From the NCBI GenBank assembly GCA_026413225.1, contig CM048552.1, positions 183,740,053-183,804,052 of the forward strand: a stretch of DNA of 64,000 nt. Direction: 5' to 3'. The stretch comes from Otis tarda. Taxonomy: Eukaryota > Chordata > Aves > Otidiformes > Otididae. Of the stretch, positions 24,386 through 36,549 are shown one piece after another. A program made the position numbers and the translations under genes. How positions within the stretch are numbered: position 1 is the first letter of the stretch; the number at the start of each line of letters is the position of its first letter. The notes beneath the pieces are model-generated. The model did no database searches. It was not told where the DNA came from and saw nothing but the letters and a program-made list of their open reading frames with translations.

Positions 24386-27300
24386 TGTATTTTCCTACTC
24401 CTACCAATTAGACTCTCTATTTAAAAAAAAAAAAAAACCAACCAAAAAAAACCCCAAAAAACATGCAATACTCAATTCCAGCCAGAAACTATCGATGCTT
24501 CTGCTCTCTAGGAGCACAAAAGGAGACCATCATAGGCATACTCAAGTTTTTTTGATGGCTTGGGTGCAGTAATTCATCTGCCTTCCATTGCCTAATACAG
24601 CTGTTAAAAAACTTTTGAGAGCTACTGTATAAGCTTAAGGCATAAGGCCTATGTACTTGTTGATCACTGTCCCCAGTGAAATGTGGGTTAGGACTCTGAT
24701 TCAGCCAAGGTTTAGGCTGCCCTACCTGGAAAGGCTGCTGTTGTGTATTTTCTGGGTCACATCGCAGCCCAGTTGGAGAACTCCCTCTCCTTTTGTCCTC
24801 CTGGGTGAGTTCAAGCTATTGAGTGAGGCTAGGGATAGCATGAGATGTCTGCTATGGGGGCAGCAAATCAGGGGAAATGGAAAAGGCTACGACATATTGC
24901 AAAAGTAACCAGCCTACAGGTGGTGAACCTGTTAGGGTTTGAAACACAGTTCATCCAAATGGAGCAAGTCACATTCTACATGAGCAGTGAAGGTAACCAC
25001 CCATTTTTCCTTTAGAAATACAATACAGCTTTTTCACTGCTGAAAAATTCAGAGTTGCACTTCGGAGTGCCATTATTTTATCTTATTATTTTAAAATTAG
25101 TTTTAGTACACCATATTAAAATCTATATGACAATAATTACATTGCAGTTCTACCAAGAAGTTCCATCTAAGGACAGGCGCCCTGTTATTCAAGATTCCAG
25201 ACAATGGAAGACAAAGTCTGTATTTGGAAGACGTTACAATCTATTTTAAGACAAAATGGAAAATTACCAAACAACCTAAAGTGAGAGTATAAGAATACAG
25301 CAGAGATAAGTTTGTGACATTAGGCAGGATTCCCAGAGGTGTACAATTTCATATCAACATTATTATACACTCTGGTGATCTTCCTAGCCATTCATAGTTA
25401 CCAATTAAAGATGGAGTCCATGGTAGAAATATGTCCTTAAAAAAGGTGTATGTCACACATATAGCAGCAGTAGAACAGAATACTAAACTGTCACAGGCTT
25501 TTAAATGAATTAATTATAGATAAGAGTCCACAAACGATATGGCATTAAACACACTTAGTTCTTTTGCTATTTAATTTAAAGATACAAATAGTTGGTTCCT
25601 AAGTTGCTGACAGAGTGGCTAGCAGAAAAGGAGAGTAAGTCAAAGAAAGACATCTGGTGGACCCCAGGGCTTCCAGCTCATTCAGTACTGAGTAAGTGTT
25701 TTAAACAAAATCAGAAACATTCTTTATGTTGACCTAACATAACCATAACTTTAAGATATTTATATTATAGTGCACTAAAATTAAAATAATTCTGGATTCA
25801 GGTCAATGTCTCTTTTGATTCCAAACAAAATATCTATTATATAGAAAACTAGTTATCGTTTATTTTTGCTTATATTTAATTTATAATAGTTATATATAAC
25901 AATAGGCAATTATAGGATATATTATGTAAAGAAATGCACTTAATTTAATGCTAAATTAAAAATAGAGAAGAATTTTTGGGGAAAAGTGAATCTGCATTTT
26001 AAAAAGTAAATATTTTTCAAATTTTTACAGAAATTTTTGCTGTGACTTCACTGACAAAGCTGATGAATGTATTTTTAGGTTAAAAAAAAGCTTACTCTGC
26101 TCTTCTCAATGCAGCTTCTTATGCCATTTTAAGTTTGGTACTTCAGATACTCATCTACAGAATCCCTCTCTGAGACATGCTAAAAAACATCTTCGGTTTA
26201 AAAGGCGATCAATGCTGAAAGCATTTACAGAAGAACTATCTACAAGAAAGGTATATCAAAAGAAAACTCTGACAAGAATCCCAAAGAGCTGCCCATGCTG
26301 AAAGTAGAATAAAATATTCCTGCCTAAACAAACACAGCTGGAAACCAGCCCAACATACGCTTTACAGCATTTTCACTGAGGGATGCAAAATGATACCTGC
26401 CAGTCTCAGAGAAGCAGCTGGAGGAGGATTAGATATATGCAAGTGGAGGAAATCTTCACATTGACATTTTGAGGACATCTAAGAGGTCAGTGTGATTTCC
26501 TTGTGCTGAGGCAGAAGTGCTATATACAATTTGGCAACAGCCTCAGTGGCAAGATAGACTCCATGCAGTGGACCAGGCTAGACTCAAAGCAAAAAGACAC
26601 TTTTTTTAAAACAAGAAGTGACTGGCTGATCAGAAATCCGCTGAAGGCTAAGGATATACTCATTGACCAATGTCTCAAAAGAAACAAACAATTACCTTTA
26701 TTTTTCTAGGACATCTATCTCAGATAGTTAAGAGTGTGCTTTCTTTATGAGTAGTACTGATCCGTACCTTTTACTTTTAGCTGGTACGCTGTGATTACAT
26801 TTAACCTAATACTTAATAATGCCCACTGGAGTCAATGTAGAGTAAGTCTTCACAGGTGTTGTAGGGTAATGGTAGTATTTTATGACTCACATCATGTCAC
26901 AGTGGCCAGGAAATCAAGTGACACCCCACATCTCCGAATGGATCTATTTATTGAGGAAATTAGGGACAATTCAATAGTTTCTGCCATTTCTACTAATGCA
27001 AACCTGTGCTGTGCATTTCTCATTAGATGACGCCCTAATAACATTACAGTTAACATTAATGGCAGACTACTGATTTGCACACTGGGGACACTGAGTTGAA
27101 ATTCATAGGCAGTAGCTTATCTCAAGTGTCTGAGGCAATCTGGAAGTAGTATCAGAAAAACAAATGAGCAAACACTAACAACAATAACAGGAAACCCTCT
27201 TGTGAATTCAAGAGCACAGACTTCCCTTAGGGCCTCCCTCCAGAACTTTCTCTATATATTTTTTTTCTATAGGTTCACCTATACTTGCATAGAAATAGAT

Positions 27301-28486
27301 CATAAAACTGAAAGCTTCTGTGCTTATTTGTCTGCCTTCAGATTTTTGGTCTAACCTCTTCAGCAGAATTTCTCAGGATTTTGGAACTTTAGCCAATGTG
27401 TTGATACAGTGACGTGGACAAAAAAAGCATATTCCTGCCATTCAAGTTCTACTAATGCCATTATTCTAATTTTCTGACTTGAAAATAAGATTTTAAATTA
27501 TATAATGCTCCTTTTGATAACAACAACAACAAGAAAAGCATCAAAAACTGTCAAAATGATGGCTGTTATGGTAATTTTTTTGCATCACTCTCATTGCGGA
27601 GCATTTACAATGTCAAAAAAAAAAAGCCATCTTGCAAGACACAGCTACTTCTTCAAAGAGTTTTCAGCTTGAGGGACTGAACTAATGTGAGAGGAGAGAA
27701 TAAGGACACAAAGTTTACAACTGTAAAGACAAACAATAAAAGTTATTCTTGAAGTCTATCTAGCTTGCTTGTTTTTCAGATAGGTGAACTGTGAAGCAGT
27801 ACAACCAGGGGAAAATCAAGAAGAAAAAATGTTTCCGGAGGATTTGGAAGGGTATGAGCTATGTCTTGATGCTGCAGAAAACAGAGTAAGTTAAACAGTA
27901 GTGGAATTTCCCATCTGTAAGGAAGATGGTCTTAGTAGAAGTATAGTGTCCATCGCCTCAGGAGAGATGTGTGTTATCTTGAGAAATGGCTCAAGTGAGG
28001 GCCAAAGAAAAGGAACTCCTGAAATTCATACACGAGGTCACAAAGTTTGGGTATGAATTTTGATAGAATAAAGGCAGAAGTTGGGTTCTAGGAAGAGTTA
28101 AGTGGAACACAAGAAAACTTTGGACCTGAGTTGAACACGTGAAGGAAGAGAAAAGGAAATGTGGTAGAAGTCCTGGTGGTGGCACAAGAAAGGTAGTGGC
28201 ATTTTTAACAGTTACTGGGTGTAAGGGGGAAGAGTTCAAAAGTGAGTAATGGCCCCAGTTTCATGTTGAATGTGAAACTGTGAGAGGTTACACTAGTGTG
28301 TGCATGCTGGCATGTGTCAGGAGAGGGTGACACTAAGATTGGGGCCGCCTTGTAGGCAAAAACTTTCCATTTCATAGACTAGATGGGACCACTGGACCCT
28401 CATTCATTTTTACCCTATAAGACTCCACTTAGTGCTCCAGCCCACAGAAAATTAAACTTTGTGCTACAGTCTGAGGATCCCATCGT

Positions 28487-28533
28487 GGTTACTCACTGGC
28501 AGGCAGTGTGTGAGGTGATGCCAGTGAGTGACC
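28487..28533. repeat. 15-bp inverted repeat (one G-T pair)
   Basis: GGTTACTCACTGGCA at 28487-28501 pairs with TGCCAGTGAGTGACC at 28519-28533 across a 17-nt loop. All positions pair, one as a G-T wobble. No transposon termini were recognised around it. Confidence 0.93.
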
Positions 28534-30305
28534 CACATCTTGAGGGGAGTGGGAAGGTCAGGTTTGCAGGAGGTTTGCAAGATAGTGGGAAGTAAGGCAC
28601 AGCCCTCATTGCAGATGGAAACCTGGATGGCCTCTGAGGTAGAACATCCACCTGAGAGGCTACCTGAGGCTGAACATGAACCTGTGTCTCCATCATGAAC
28701 TGTCAAAGCCGACCCCCTCTCTGTATTCTCCACTAGTTGTCAGCTCCTGGCAGAATGAAAGCTGAGGCTGTTATTATCTATAACTGTCCAGGTATAGATC
28801 CACTTGTCTCACACCTGGCTTTCATAAACCGTACCATAAAAACTGAGCTCTGAGCAAGTTTCAGTTACCCATGCACTGTGCCTAGTTCAAAGGCATTTGG
28901 GAAAGCAGCTCTTTGGTGGTATCTCCAAGAAGCTTTCTGGAAGAGTAAGACTAAGCTACACCTTCAACACTTTGAGGGATTTTCTCAGCCCACTTTACAA
29001 CAATACCAAGCTCCTAAGACCTCCAATATCTGAAGCGGCTTTGATTCATTGCATTGTCATTCCTAGACAACAATTCCTTTTCTTTATGGACTGTTTCTAA
29101 ATATTTGATCACCAGCATAAATAGTGCTCAGACATCAATGACAGATGCATAGAAATACATCTGATATTAGCAAATAAAAGTAACATTGTTCCTATACTAC
29201 ATTCTTTAATAAACGCCTCTTCCATTGTTCTCCCATGTTTCCACAAAAATAGACTATATCACTTGGCTTTTTTAAAAAAAATCCTTTGGTTAAAGCTTGA
29301 AAGCAGCTAGCTAACTAGCCTAAATGAACTCTGAAAACAGAATTAGAATGGTATAAAAATAAATAATTTGGGGCAATTACAAGCTAACCTAGCCATGAAC
29401 AGTTTTTTTTTCTTTCCCTTTTCAGACATAATGTAACCAAACAATGAAGCAATTTCCAAATTTTTTTTTCCTAATGTTAGGCACACTTCATTTGAATGTC
29501 TCAGTACCTGCAAATTTAAACTCTAAGGGTACTAATTATCCTATATGTGGAGGGATTATTGTCATTAATGTCAGTGGGAGTTAGGGCCTGCACACTGGGA
29601 GGGAGATTTACTCCTTTACAAAATCTGCTTTATTCAGGCGCAGTTGCTTCAAAGTCCTTCCCTCACCATGTAGCCTATGTTCAATGCAGAGAAGCTCATT
29701 ATACCAGTTACATTCATGATGATACCAGATGTTCAAATTGAATACTCATGAGAATTATTTTCAGGCTTCCTATTCACATAAAACTTGCTAGTGAACAAAT
29801 AGTAAATGGAAGGATGCTGCCAAAAAAAAAAAAGAAAGAAATAAGAAAAGTTGCACCATCATTTAACTGCGATTCTATCCATCCCATCCAGTACAGACAG
29901 ATGTAACATTTGAGAAACCAAAGGTTTTCTCTGAAGAGAGATTTTCTCAGTTTACAAAATCTCTTCCTCCTTAGCAGACTTCAGCAACAGCACTTTCCTT
30001 TCCTAGGTTTACTACACATGTGGCTCACCAGTAATTTATGAAGGCTTATTATTTCTTGTGTAATGAAGCATATATCTTTGCAAATAGCAAAGAAGGCATA
30101 AGGAACTGGAGGACAGATTACAGTCCAGCTGGGCCTAATAACGAAAAGTAGCACGCAAATGCTGGCTCTGCAGTGGCCTAAGAATGCCCCAGAGAGCAGT
30201 GCTGCCAACTCCTGTGGTGTTATGATGAGTCTCACGACAGCTGACATTTTATTTAAATCCCTAGAGACATAATTAACTGAAAACCTCCGCTTTAAGTTTC
30301 TGGAC

Positions 30306-30513
30306 TAGTGGCTTTCAAACTTTCTAGACTGCGGATCAGTACCAGCTCTCCATATTTCACCATGCTCTCAGAAAGTCTGACTTTTAATTAAAAAAAAACA
30401 CTAACAAGGCAATTTAATCTCACTGTTTCAGGCAGTCCTAGGAATAAGATGCAAATTACTTACTACAATCTTACAAGTGATCACTGGCTCAGGAGCTCAG
30501 TTTGGGATCATTG
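30306..30513. mobile_element. hAT-type non-autonomous DNA transposon (MITE) with 8-bp TSD
   Basis: About 208 bp with terminal inverted repeats. The left end reads TAGTGGCTTTCAAACT and the right end, inverted, reads CAATGATCCCAAACT. Both are decayed versions of the CAGTGGTTCTCAAACT terminus of Charlie-like hAT elements. The flanks are TTCTGGAC at 30298-30305 and ATCTAGAC at 30514-30521, agreeing at 6 of 8 positions, as expected for a decayed hAT 8-bp target-site duplication. There is no transposase frame inside. Divergence of ends and TSD implies an old insertion. Confidence 0.65.
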
Positions 30514-32065
30514 ATCTAGACCTCATGGCTGCAAAGGACTCACTTGAACAGTAAACCAACTTTCTCTAAAGGGCTCAAAAGACAGCAGGCTAGTCTCCCA
30601 CTTTAAGCCAATCTTTCTACCCCTCTCCTTATGCCTTCCTCTCTTTTACCTCTGTACTGGTTCTGTTCAGTTCACTTCCTCCTTCAACTCCAAATGCATG
30701 AGTTCATTTGTAAGTCCCACTTGCCTGACATTTCCAGATGTTTCTCTCTTCCCTCACTGACACTTATTTTGCAGTATGTTCTCCAGTCCCCTCTTACCCA
30801 GTTCTGTCCCAGGTAAATTGCAGCATTAAGTGTTTTGGACTTTTCCTACAAAGATGTCACATCACATTACTGAAATGCATATTTAGAACTTGGAAGAGAC
30901 TACCTTGTTACAATAATATCAAAGCCTGCCACCTTTTAGGTCTATTCTATTTGACAGCATCTCTTTGGGGAACAGGAATCTACATAGCTTGTAAATGATA
31001 TTTCGACAGTTGTTAGTTAATCTGTCCCATTGAGACCAGTTTCTCCAGGTCACCTTTTTAAAGCAAAAGATCCTTATTTCCTCTCCTTTTTGGGTTGCAT
31101 TTCTTCTACTGCCACCCATGACATGTACCAAGCCCATTTGACTTGGCTCATGCATAAGGGGAGACAGGAGAGGGAAGAATTGCCCCTGCACAGACAGCTG
31201 TGATGGGCTGACTGTTAGCTGGGTTGGTTGTTGTGTTGCCTTTCCTGCTTGGTTCTCCTCTTGAATTAAGGGCGTAGGAAGCAAGCCATCGTAAGAAAAT
31301 GTAGAGGTATAACTTAGACCAAAATTAGTATCAGTTCTCAGACATTTTCAAAATTCAGTAAAAATCACTGCTTCTCACTGCTTGTTAGAATATTTGGTTT
31401 GTGCTGAGATGAATTGTTTAGATCCTTATGCTGTATGTTTACCAATAAATGCTGTCTCAGTTAAATATAATTAATCAAGTACTGAATCTCTTCTGTTTTT
31501 TTTTCCTAATTGAGAAACAGAACCATTACAACCCTTTTACAGAGACTGTGCTTTAAAGATGCCAGTAAAGAAGTGACTTTTCCTCCAATCAATTATATTA
31601 AAAAAATTACTATTCCCGTAACTCTAAAAATGAACAGAGGAAATTTTACTCTCAAGGGGGAAGGAGTACATTCACTGAAGTAAGAAAAGCACTGGTTACT
31701 GGGGAGATGCCAAATGGCACTGATGACCCTCTCCCACATCAGTAATGGAAAAATGCTGCTTGTGTTAATTGTGCTTTGCAATGGAGGGTACAGACATTAG
31801 AACTCTGCATAGCACAAAAGATGCTGATGAATGCTCAGTGTTCTGTGCGTGTTATGTTAATCTTATATGTATATGGATTGTATGCATGTGTGTACATGTG
31901 CTACATAAATTATTTAGGATATTCAAACATTATTGATATACGTAAACCTCTGTATAGGTGGGTAACTGATGGTTACTTCTTAGGTGTCCAAATAATTGCT
32001 ATATTTTTATTCAGACTTAAACAATAAACACTGGCATTTACAAGATGCATGGCTCCATTGCTGTT

Positions 32066-32114
32066 GTTGGCATTTGAACTAGGAATTGCATTCAGGCCCA
32101 GCACCACTGTGACA
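32066..32114 (-). repeat. Possible short MIR/CORE-SINE-like remnant
   Basis: The blocks 'catttgaactaggaattgca' and 'ttcaggcccagcaccactgt' resemble the antisense B-box and tRNA-like portion of CORE-SINEs (pattern tttgaac.cagg.cttc..gactccaggcccagcac). Only about 50 bp match, so chance resemblance is possible. Confidence 0.3.
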
Positions 32115-34601
32115 ACTTGAAAAAAACAATCTATAGGATTTATAAATATGAAGAAACTTTAATTGCTACTTGGAAACAAACTTGACAGTGTGCACACGAA
32201 TCCTTCGATTTGTCACATTCATTAGGGAATAAAGGGGTTATCTAAGTGTTTTAAGTGACTGCGATGTTTTGAATTGTTCTGATTTATAATAGGCAAATTT
32301 TGTTTGTAAACATAAAGTGCTTTCTACAAATGTGGGGATAAACTACCTTTGTACAAAATTCTATTGCACCTTATACTGCAAGAGAGCATTTATCCAGCTG
32401 TCTCTCTAACCTTGTACTGGATTGGAGGGCTGAGCTAATTCTTGTTCTAAAATTGTGCATAATACTGAAATACTTGCTCAGTTACTTTGACCTTAGATAA
32501 AAATGGATCTTAAATATGGGAATATGTTTTCATCCCTTTAGAAGGCAAAAGCAAATGATCACATCAAGCTTGTGATTTCTTAACTCTCACATTCAGAGAC
32601 AGGATTTCTGGAGCCGTTTATCCCTTATGTGAATGGAAGGGTGTCCAGAAGAGCTGTATCTGCAAGCTGAAACCTCGTTTTCTGCCCTCCATCCTGCCTT
32701 CAGCACATTCAGTATCTGCAAATAGAGGCCACTGTGCTTCTCCACAATTTAACATGCTTAGTAGGTATTTTCTCAGCTACCAAAAAATAAAATGTGTTGC
32801 AAACTTGCAGATGACAGGGTTCTACAGAGCTTAGCGGTACTTCCAGTCTTTTCAGAAACAGACAGTTTATTGACATTTGCAAAAAGCGTGTAACTTGAAA
32901 GAGATAACTGTGAAATACTCCTTACACCAGACTTTCTGAGTAAGCCACTACTTAGGACTTTATATCTGTAGGCGTTGAGCTAAAGGTGAACGCAAACACT
33001 CCAAGCAGCAGGCAGTAGCTTGTGGGATGAAGGTCTAACAGCACAGGCATCTCAAAACTTATCAACAAAACATGATAAGAGAGATGACTATCCAATAATA
33101 GAACAACATGGAGAGAGGTATTGCTTTTTATCATGTTCTTCCTTGACTGCTAAAAGTGCTCACTTGTCTCCAGAGCTCAGACAAATTTAAGAGGGAAGAC
33201 AATCTGTATCTGACACATGACAAAGAAACAATGAAGAAACTAGTGTTCTGGACTAGCAACCACCCAAATATCTTCAGAGATCCCTGGCTGACATGTAAGG
33301 TGGGCATTTGGCAGTTACAGAAGCAGTTCAGCAATCACTGCATACAAGTGCTGTAAATACATGCTTGGCAGAGTTCTTGCATTTGATGCAACTTGCTATG
33401 CATCAAATATAGGGAGGGCTGCATAAATAAACAAAAGGATTGCAGACTATTTGCCCATTGAAAGGCAAAAACAATAGCAATTATAACTTCTAATTAAAAA
33501 AACAGCAAAATAAACCACCTTTCTTTTAACAGAGAAGAAACAAATTCTCATCCTTTAGAGTTCTATATGCTGGTGCTCAAGGAGTCACAAGCTGGAATTA
33601 GTGGAGAAGTGGAATAAAATGGTATGATTTTGGTCTGCTATCTAGTTCTTCAGTCAATCATTTCACATCCACGATGGCTTTTCTTTGTTCTCTTTTCCCT
33701 CTGCTATGAATCTAAACCTAAATAAGACTAAAAGACGATCACTCATCTCCAAGCAGCTTTGAATCCACTTGGCTTTCAACTTTATGAACCAAGTCCTTCA
33801 ATATATTGGTAATAAAAGTGCTATACTATTGATATGTGTCATTACTAAGAAGCTTATTTTCTTGAGATGGTCTTTAAGTCAAAATCAAACAGCAGGACAT
33901 CATGAAACTCCAGTGAATCTAAGAGTCATTCACCAAAGTAAACCAGCATCACCAACTAGTAGTGGTTTTGGGAGTTTCTGTGGCCATCCAACTTCAAGCA
34001 TGAGCTCTGCTGGGTGTGTTTTTAACTGCTGGCAGGCAACCACATCACAGACTGCCAGTCAGCTGGACACATAAGGAACACAAAGCTGTATGCTTTGACA
34101 ATGAACCTTTTAATGCTTTGAAAACTTTATCTAACTTTGCATGTCTCATGACATAAGGATGCTCCCCAAACCTGCAATTATGAGTTTAGAAGCTTGTAGT
34201 GATATTGGAAAAGACTTTGCTTTCTGATCATTATCTCCTCTGACACCGTAGCAATGGCTGACGTTTCTTGGACTTAAGGGTGGATAAGAATGTACCTAAA
34301 TATCCACCTTAAGCAATATCTGCAAGCTTCTCTAATGTGCTGGGGTGAAAAGGGTTTCTAAAAACAACAGGACGTGAAGGGGAGGATAATTAAGAAAACT
34401 TAAGAGTAATTTGTTACAATAATATCCAATATAAAGTTTTTGTGCTCATAGGAGGTTAGAAACAGGGTTTAGGCTGAAGTTGCTCTTGAAGGAATCTGTT
34501 CTTTACACTCTGTTCAGAATCAACCATCTTCACTGTTACAAATAGGGCTCATTCTCTTGAAGGCTAAATAGGACAGTAAGAGCACAAAAGCTTTATATTG
34601 T

Positions 34602-34646
34602 AGGGCACTATAAGGGCACTATAAGGAAGAGGGCACTATAAGGAAG
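34602..34646. repeat. Short tandem duplication (AGGGCACTATA x3, 17-bp unit x2)
   Basis: AGGGCACTATA occurs at 34602, 34613 and 34630. The last two extend to a perfect 17-bp unit, AGGGCACTATAAGGAAG, in tandem at 34613-34629 and 34630-34646. Looks like stepwise replication slippage. Confidence 0.95.
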
Positions 34647-35545
34647 GTCACTTTATAGAAAGCATGAAGTGTAATTTGGAGAAGAATGCTAATACCAGCT
34701 ATATCAGATTGTGAGGAAGCTGTAAACAGCATATGTTCTAATATTGTCTTTTATTGATTTTGCTGCCGACATCCCACTTCAACAATGTTACAGCCACACT
34801 TCAGGATTCTTAATGGAGGAGGATGGAGAAAATCAATATACAGAGCTTGCTTCTGCTCCCACTGAAGTCAATGTGAGTTTCATTATTAACTGCAATGAGC
34901 ACAGGATAGAGTTCAGACTGTTTTGTCGCTTTGTGTTTGTTTTTTTCTTTGCCTTCTTATTTAACCTCCTAAGAGGCAATGCGTACTGCTATCCTATGTT
35001 TTAGAAAAGTCCCATTTAAATAGGGCAATTCCCTATCAAATTGCAAGTCTACACATTCAGAAATGATACCCTGCTTTATGAAACCTAATGAAAAATTATA
35101 GCCTGTATCCTGAACTGGAAAAGTTATAATAAAAGATACAGGATTTCAAATAAATTCTAATAACAAAATCATTTCTTTCTTAAAAATATTTTCATTCAGT
35201 TACAAAGCAAATAAAACCAGTTTAGCTTTCACTGACTTGTAAAATAATACTTTCAGTGTGCGCTGTTTGCTCCGTTACAAATAAGAGACAATGCACCCAA
35301 ACTTCTTTTCACTATTATTTCAATGCTATTTACACAAAATGAAATATGCTAAAATTATCTCCCAAAATTATAAGCACCATCTTCATTCCAACAACATGCT
35401 GTTAATTTTGTTCTAGCATGAATGCAAAAAATATTTTAACATGCTGTCAAAATGAGATACTAAGAATGTCAATAAAATGACACTAAAATAAATGTAAATT
35501 TAGATTGCTGTCACAAGTGGCTGCTTGGTTTTGTGAAGATGTTAG

Positions 35546-35571
35546 GTTGCTATAGCATTTTCCATAGCAAC
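35546..35571. promoter_or_regulatory. RFX-like half-site palindrome (candidate)
   Basis: GTTGCTATAG at 35546-35555 and CCATAGCAAC at 35562-35571 are inverted copies differing at one base, separated by CATTTT. Each half resembles the GTTGCYATGG half of the RFX X-box. Canonical X-boxes have 0-2 bp between halves, so the 6-bp spacing is unusual and binding is only a suggestion. Confidence 0.3.
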
Positions 35572-36549
35572 TTTGCATCTTATTACATAAATAATCCCTC
35601 AGTGTCCTTAAAGCTTACTAAAAACAGGATTAAATCTATTCTCATATGTAATGATCCTGCATAAAATCTTATCAGTATGAAATACCCAGAAAACATGATA
35701 AAATGTAATCTAGATAATAGTATTTCTGGCAGTTGAAAAGCATCAAAGCGCAACAGACTTGTTTTGTAGTAAACGGGATATCCTCCTAAAACCCATATTA
35801 GGAAAATGCCTTTGAAGTGTCTGTTTCCTCCAAAAATTGAAAGTTAGGTTAACCCCTTCACTTCTGTGTCCACAGGACCAGCACAGACTTTCATCCCAAA
35901 GCCAGTGTGTTATGCATGATCCAGAGGAACTGGCCCAGTACCTGGGACAGGACAAGACTGTCTTTGTTACCCAGGGAGGACAGGCTTGGCAACTACCTTC
36001 AGCCCTGACTCATCATGGCATTTCTGCTAAATTCAGCTGCACAAAAAGCATTATTAGAGCCAAATTGACTTAAAACTAGGGGCGTAAAATTAGGCCCCTG
36101 CCTACATGCTTCCTGAATTTCAACCTATTTTTGTAAAAGCTGTGGGAAAAATGGAATGCATTTTAAGGCACAAAATTGGAGTCTGCCTGATGATAACAGC
36201 TCTGAACTAGCATGCTGTGAGAGACACTAGAGCAGACTTTTCCCAGCGTAGAGGGAATAATCATCTTGTGCTGCTTTCTAGTAATCATCCCTGATGGTCC
36301 CTGGGCGCAAATCTGATTGTCTGCTGTGTCCAGAGCATTTCCATTCAAAGGGAAGTTACTCCACTCCGAGAGCTCAAAAGGATTGTTCAGCTGTCTTCTC
36401 TGGCCAGAGAGAGGACTGTATCATAGAATCATAGAATCATAGAATGGTTTGAGTTGGAAGGGACCTTCAAAGGTCATCTAGTCCAACCCCCCTGCAAGAA
36501 GCAGGGACATCCCTGACTAGATCAGGTTGCTCAGAGCCTCATCCAGCCT

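Noticed and set aside
28371-28420. Possible second ancient CR1-like start ('tttcatagactagatgggac')
   Set aside because: Only about 25 bp agree with the old CR1 3' pattern and the following sequence departs, so it is too weak to annotate.
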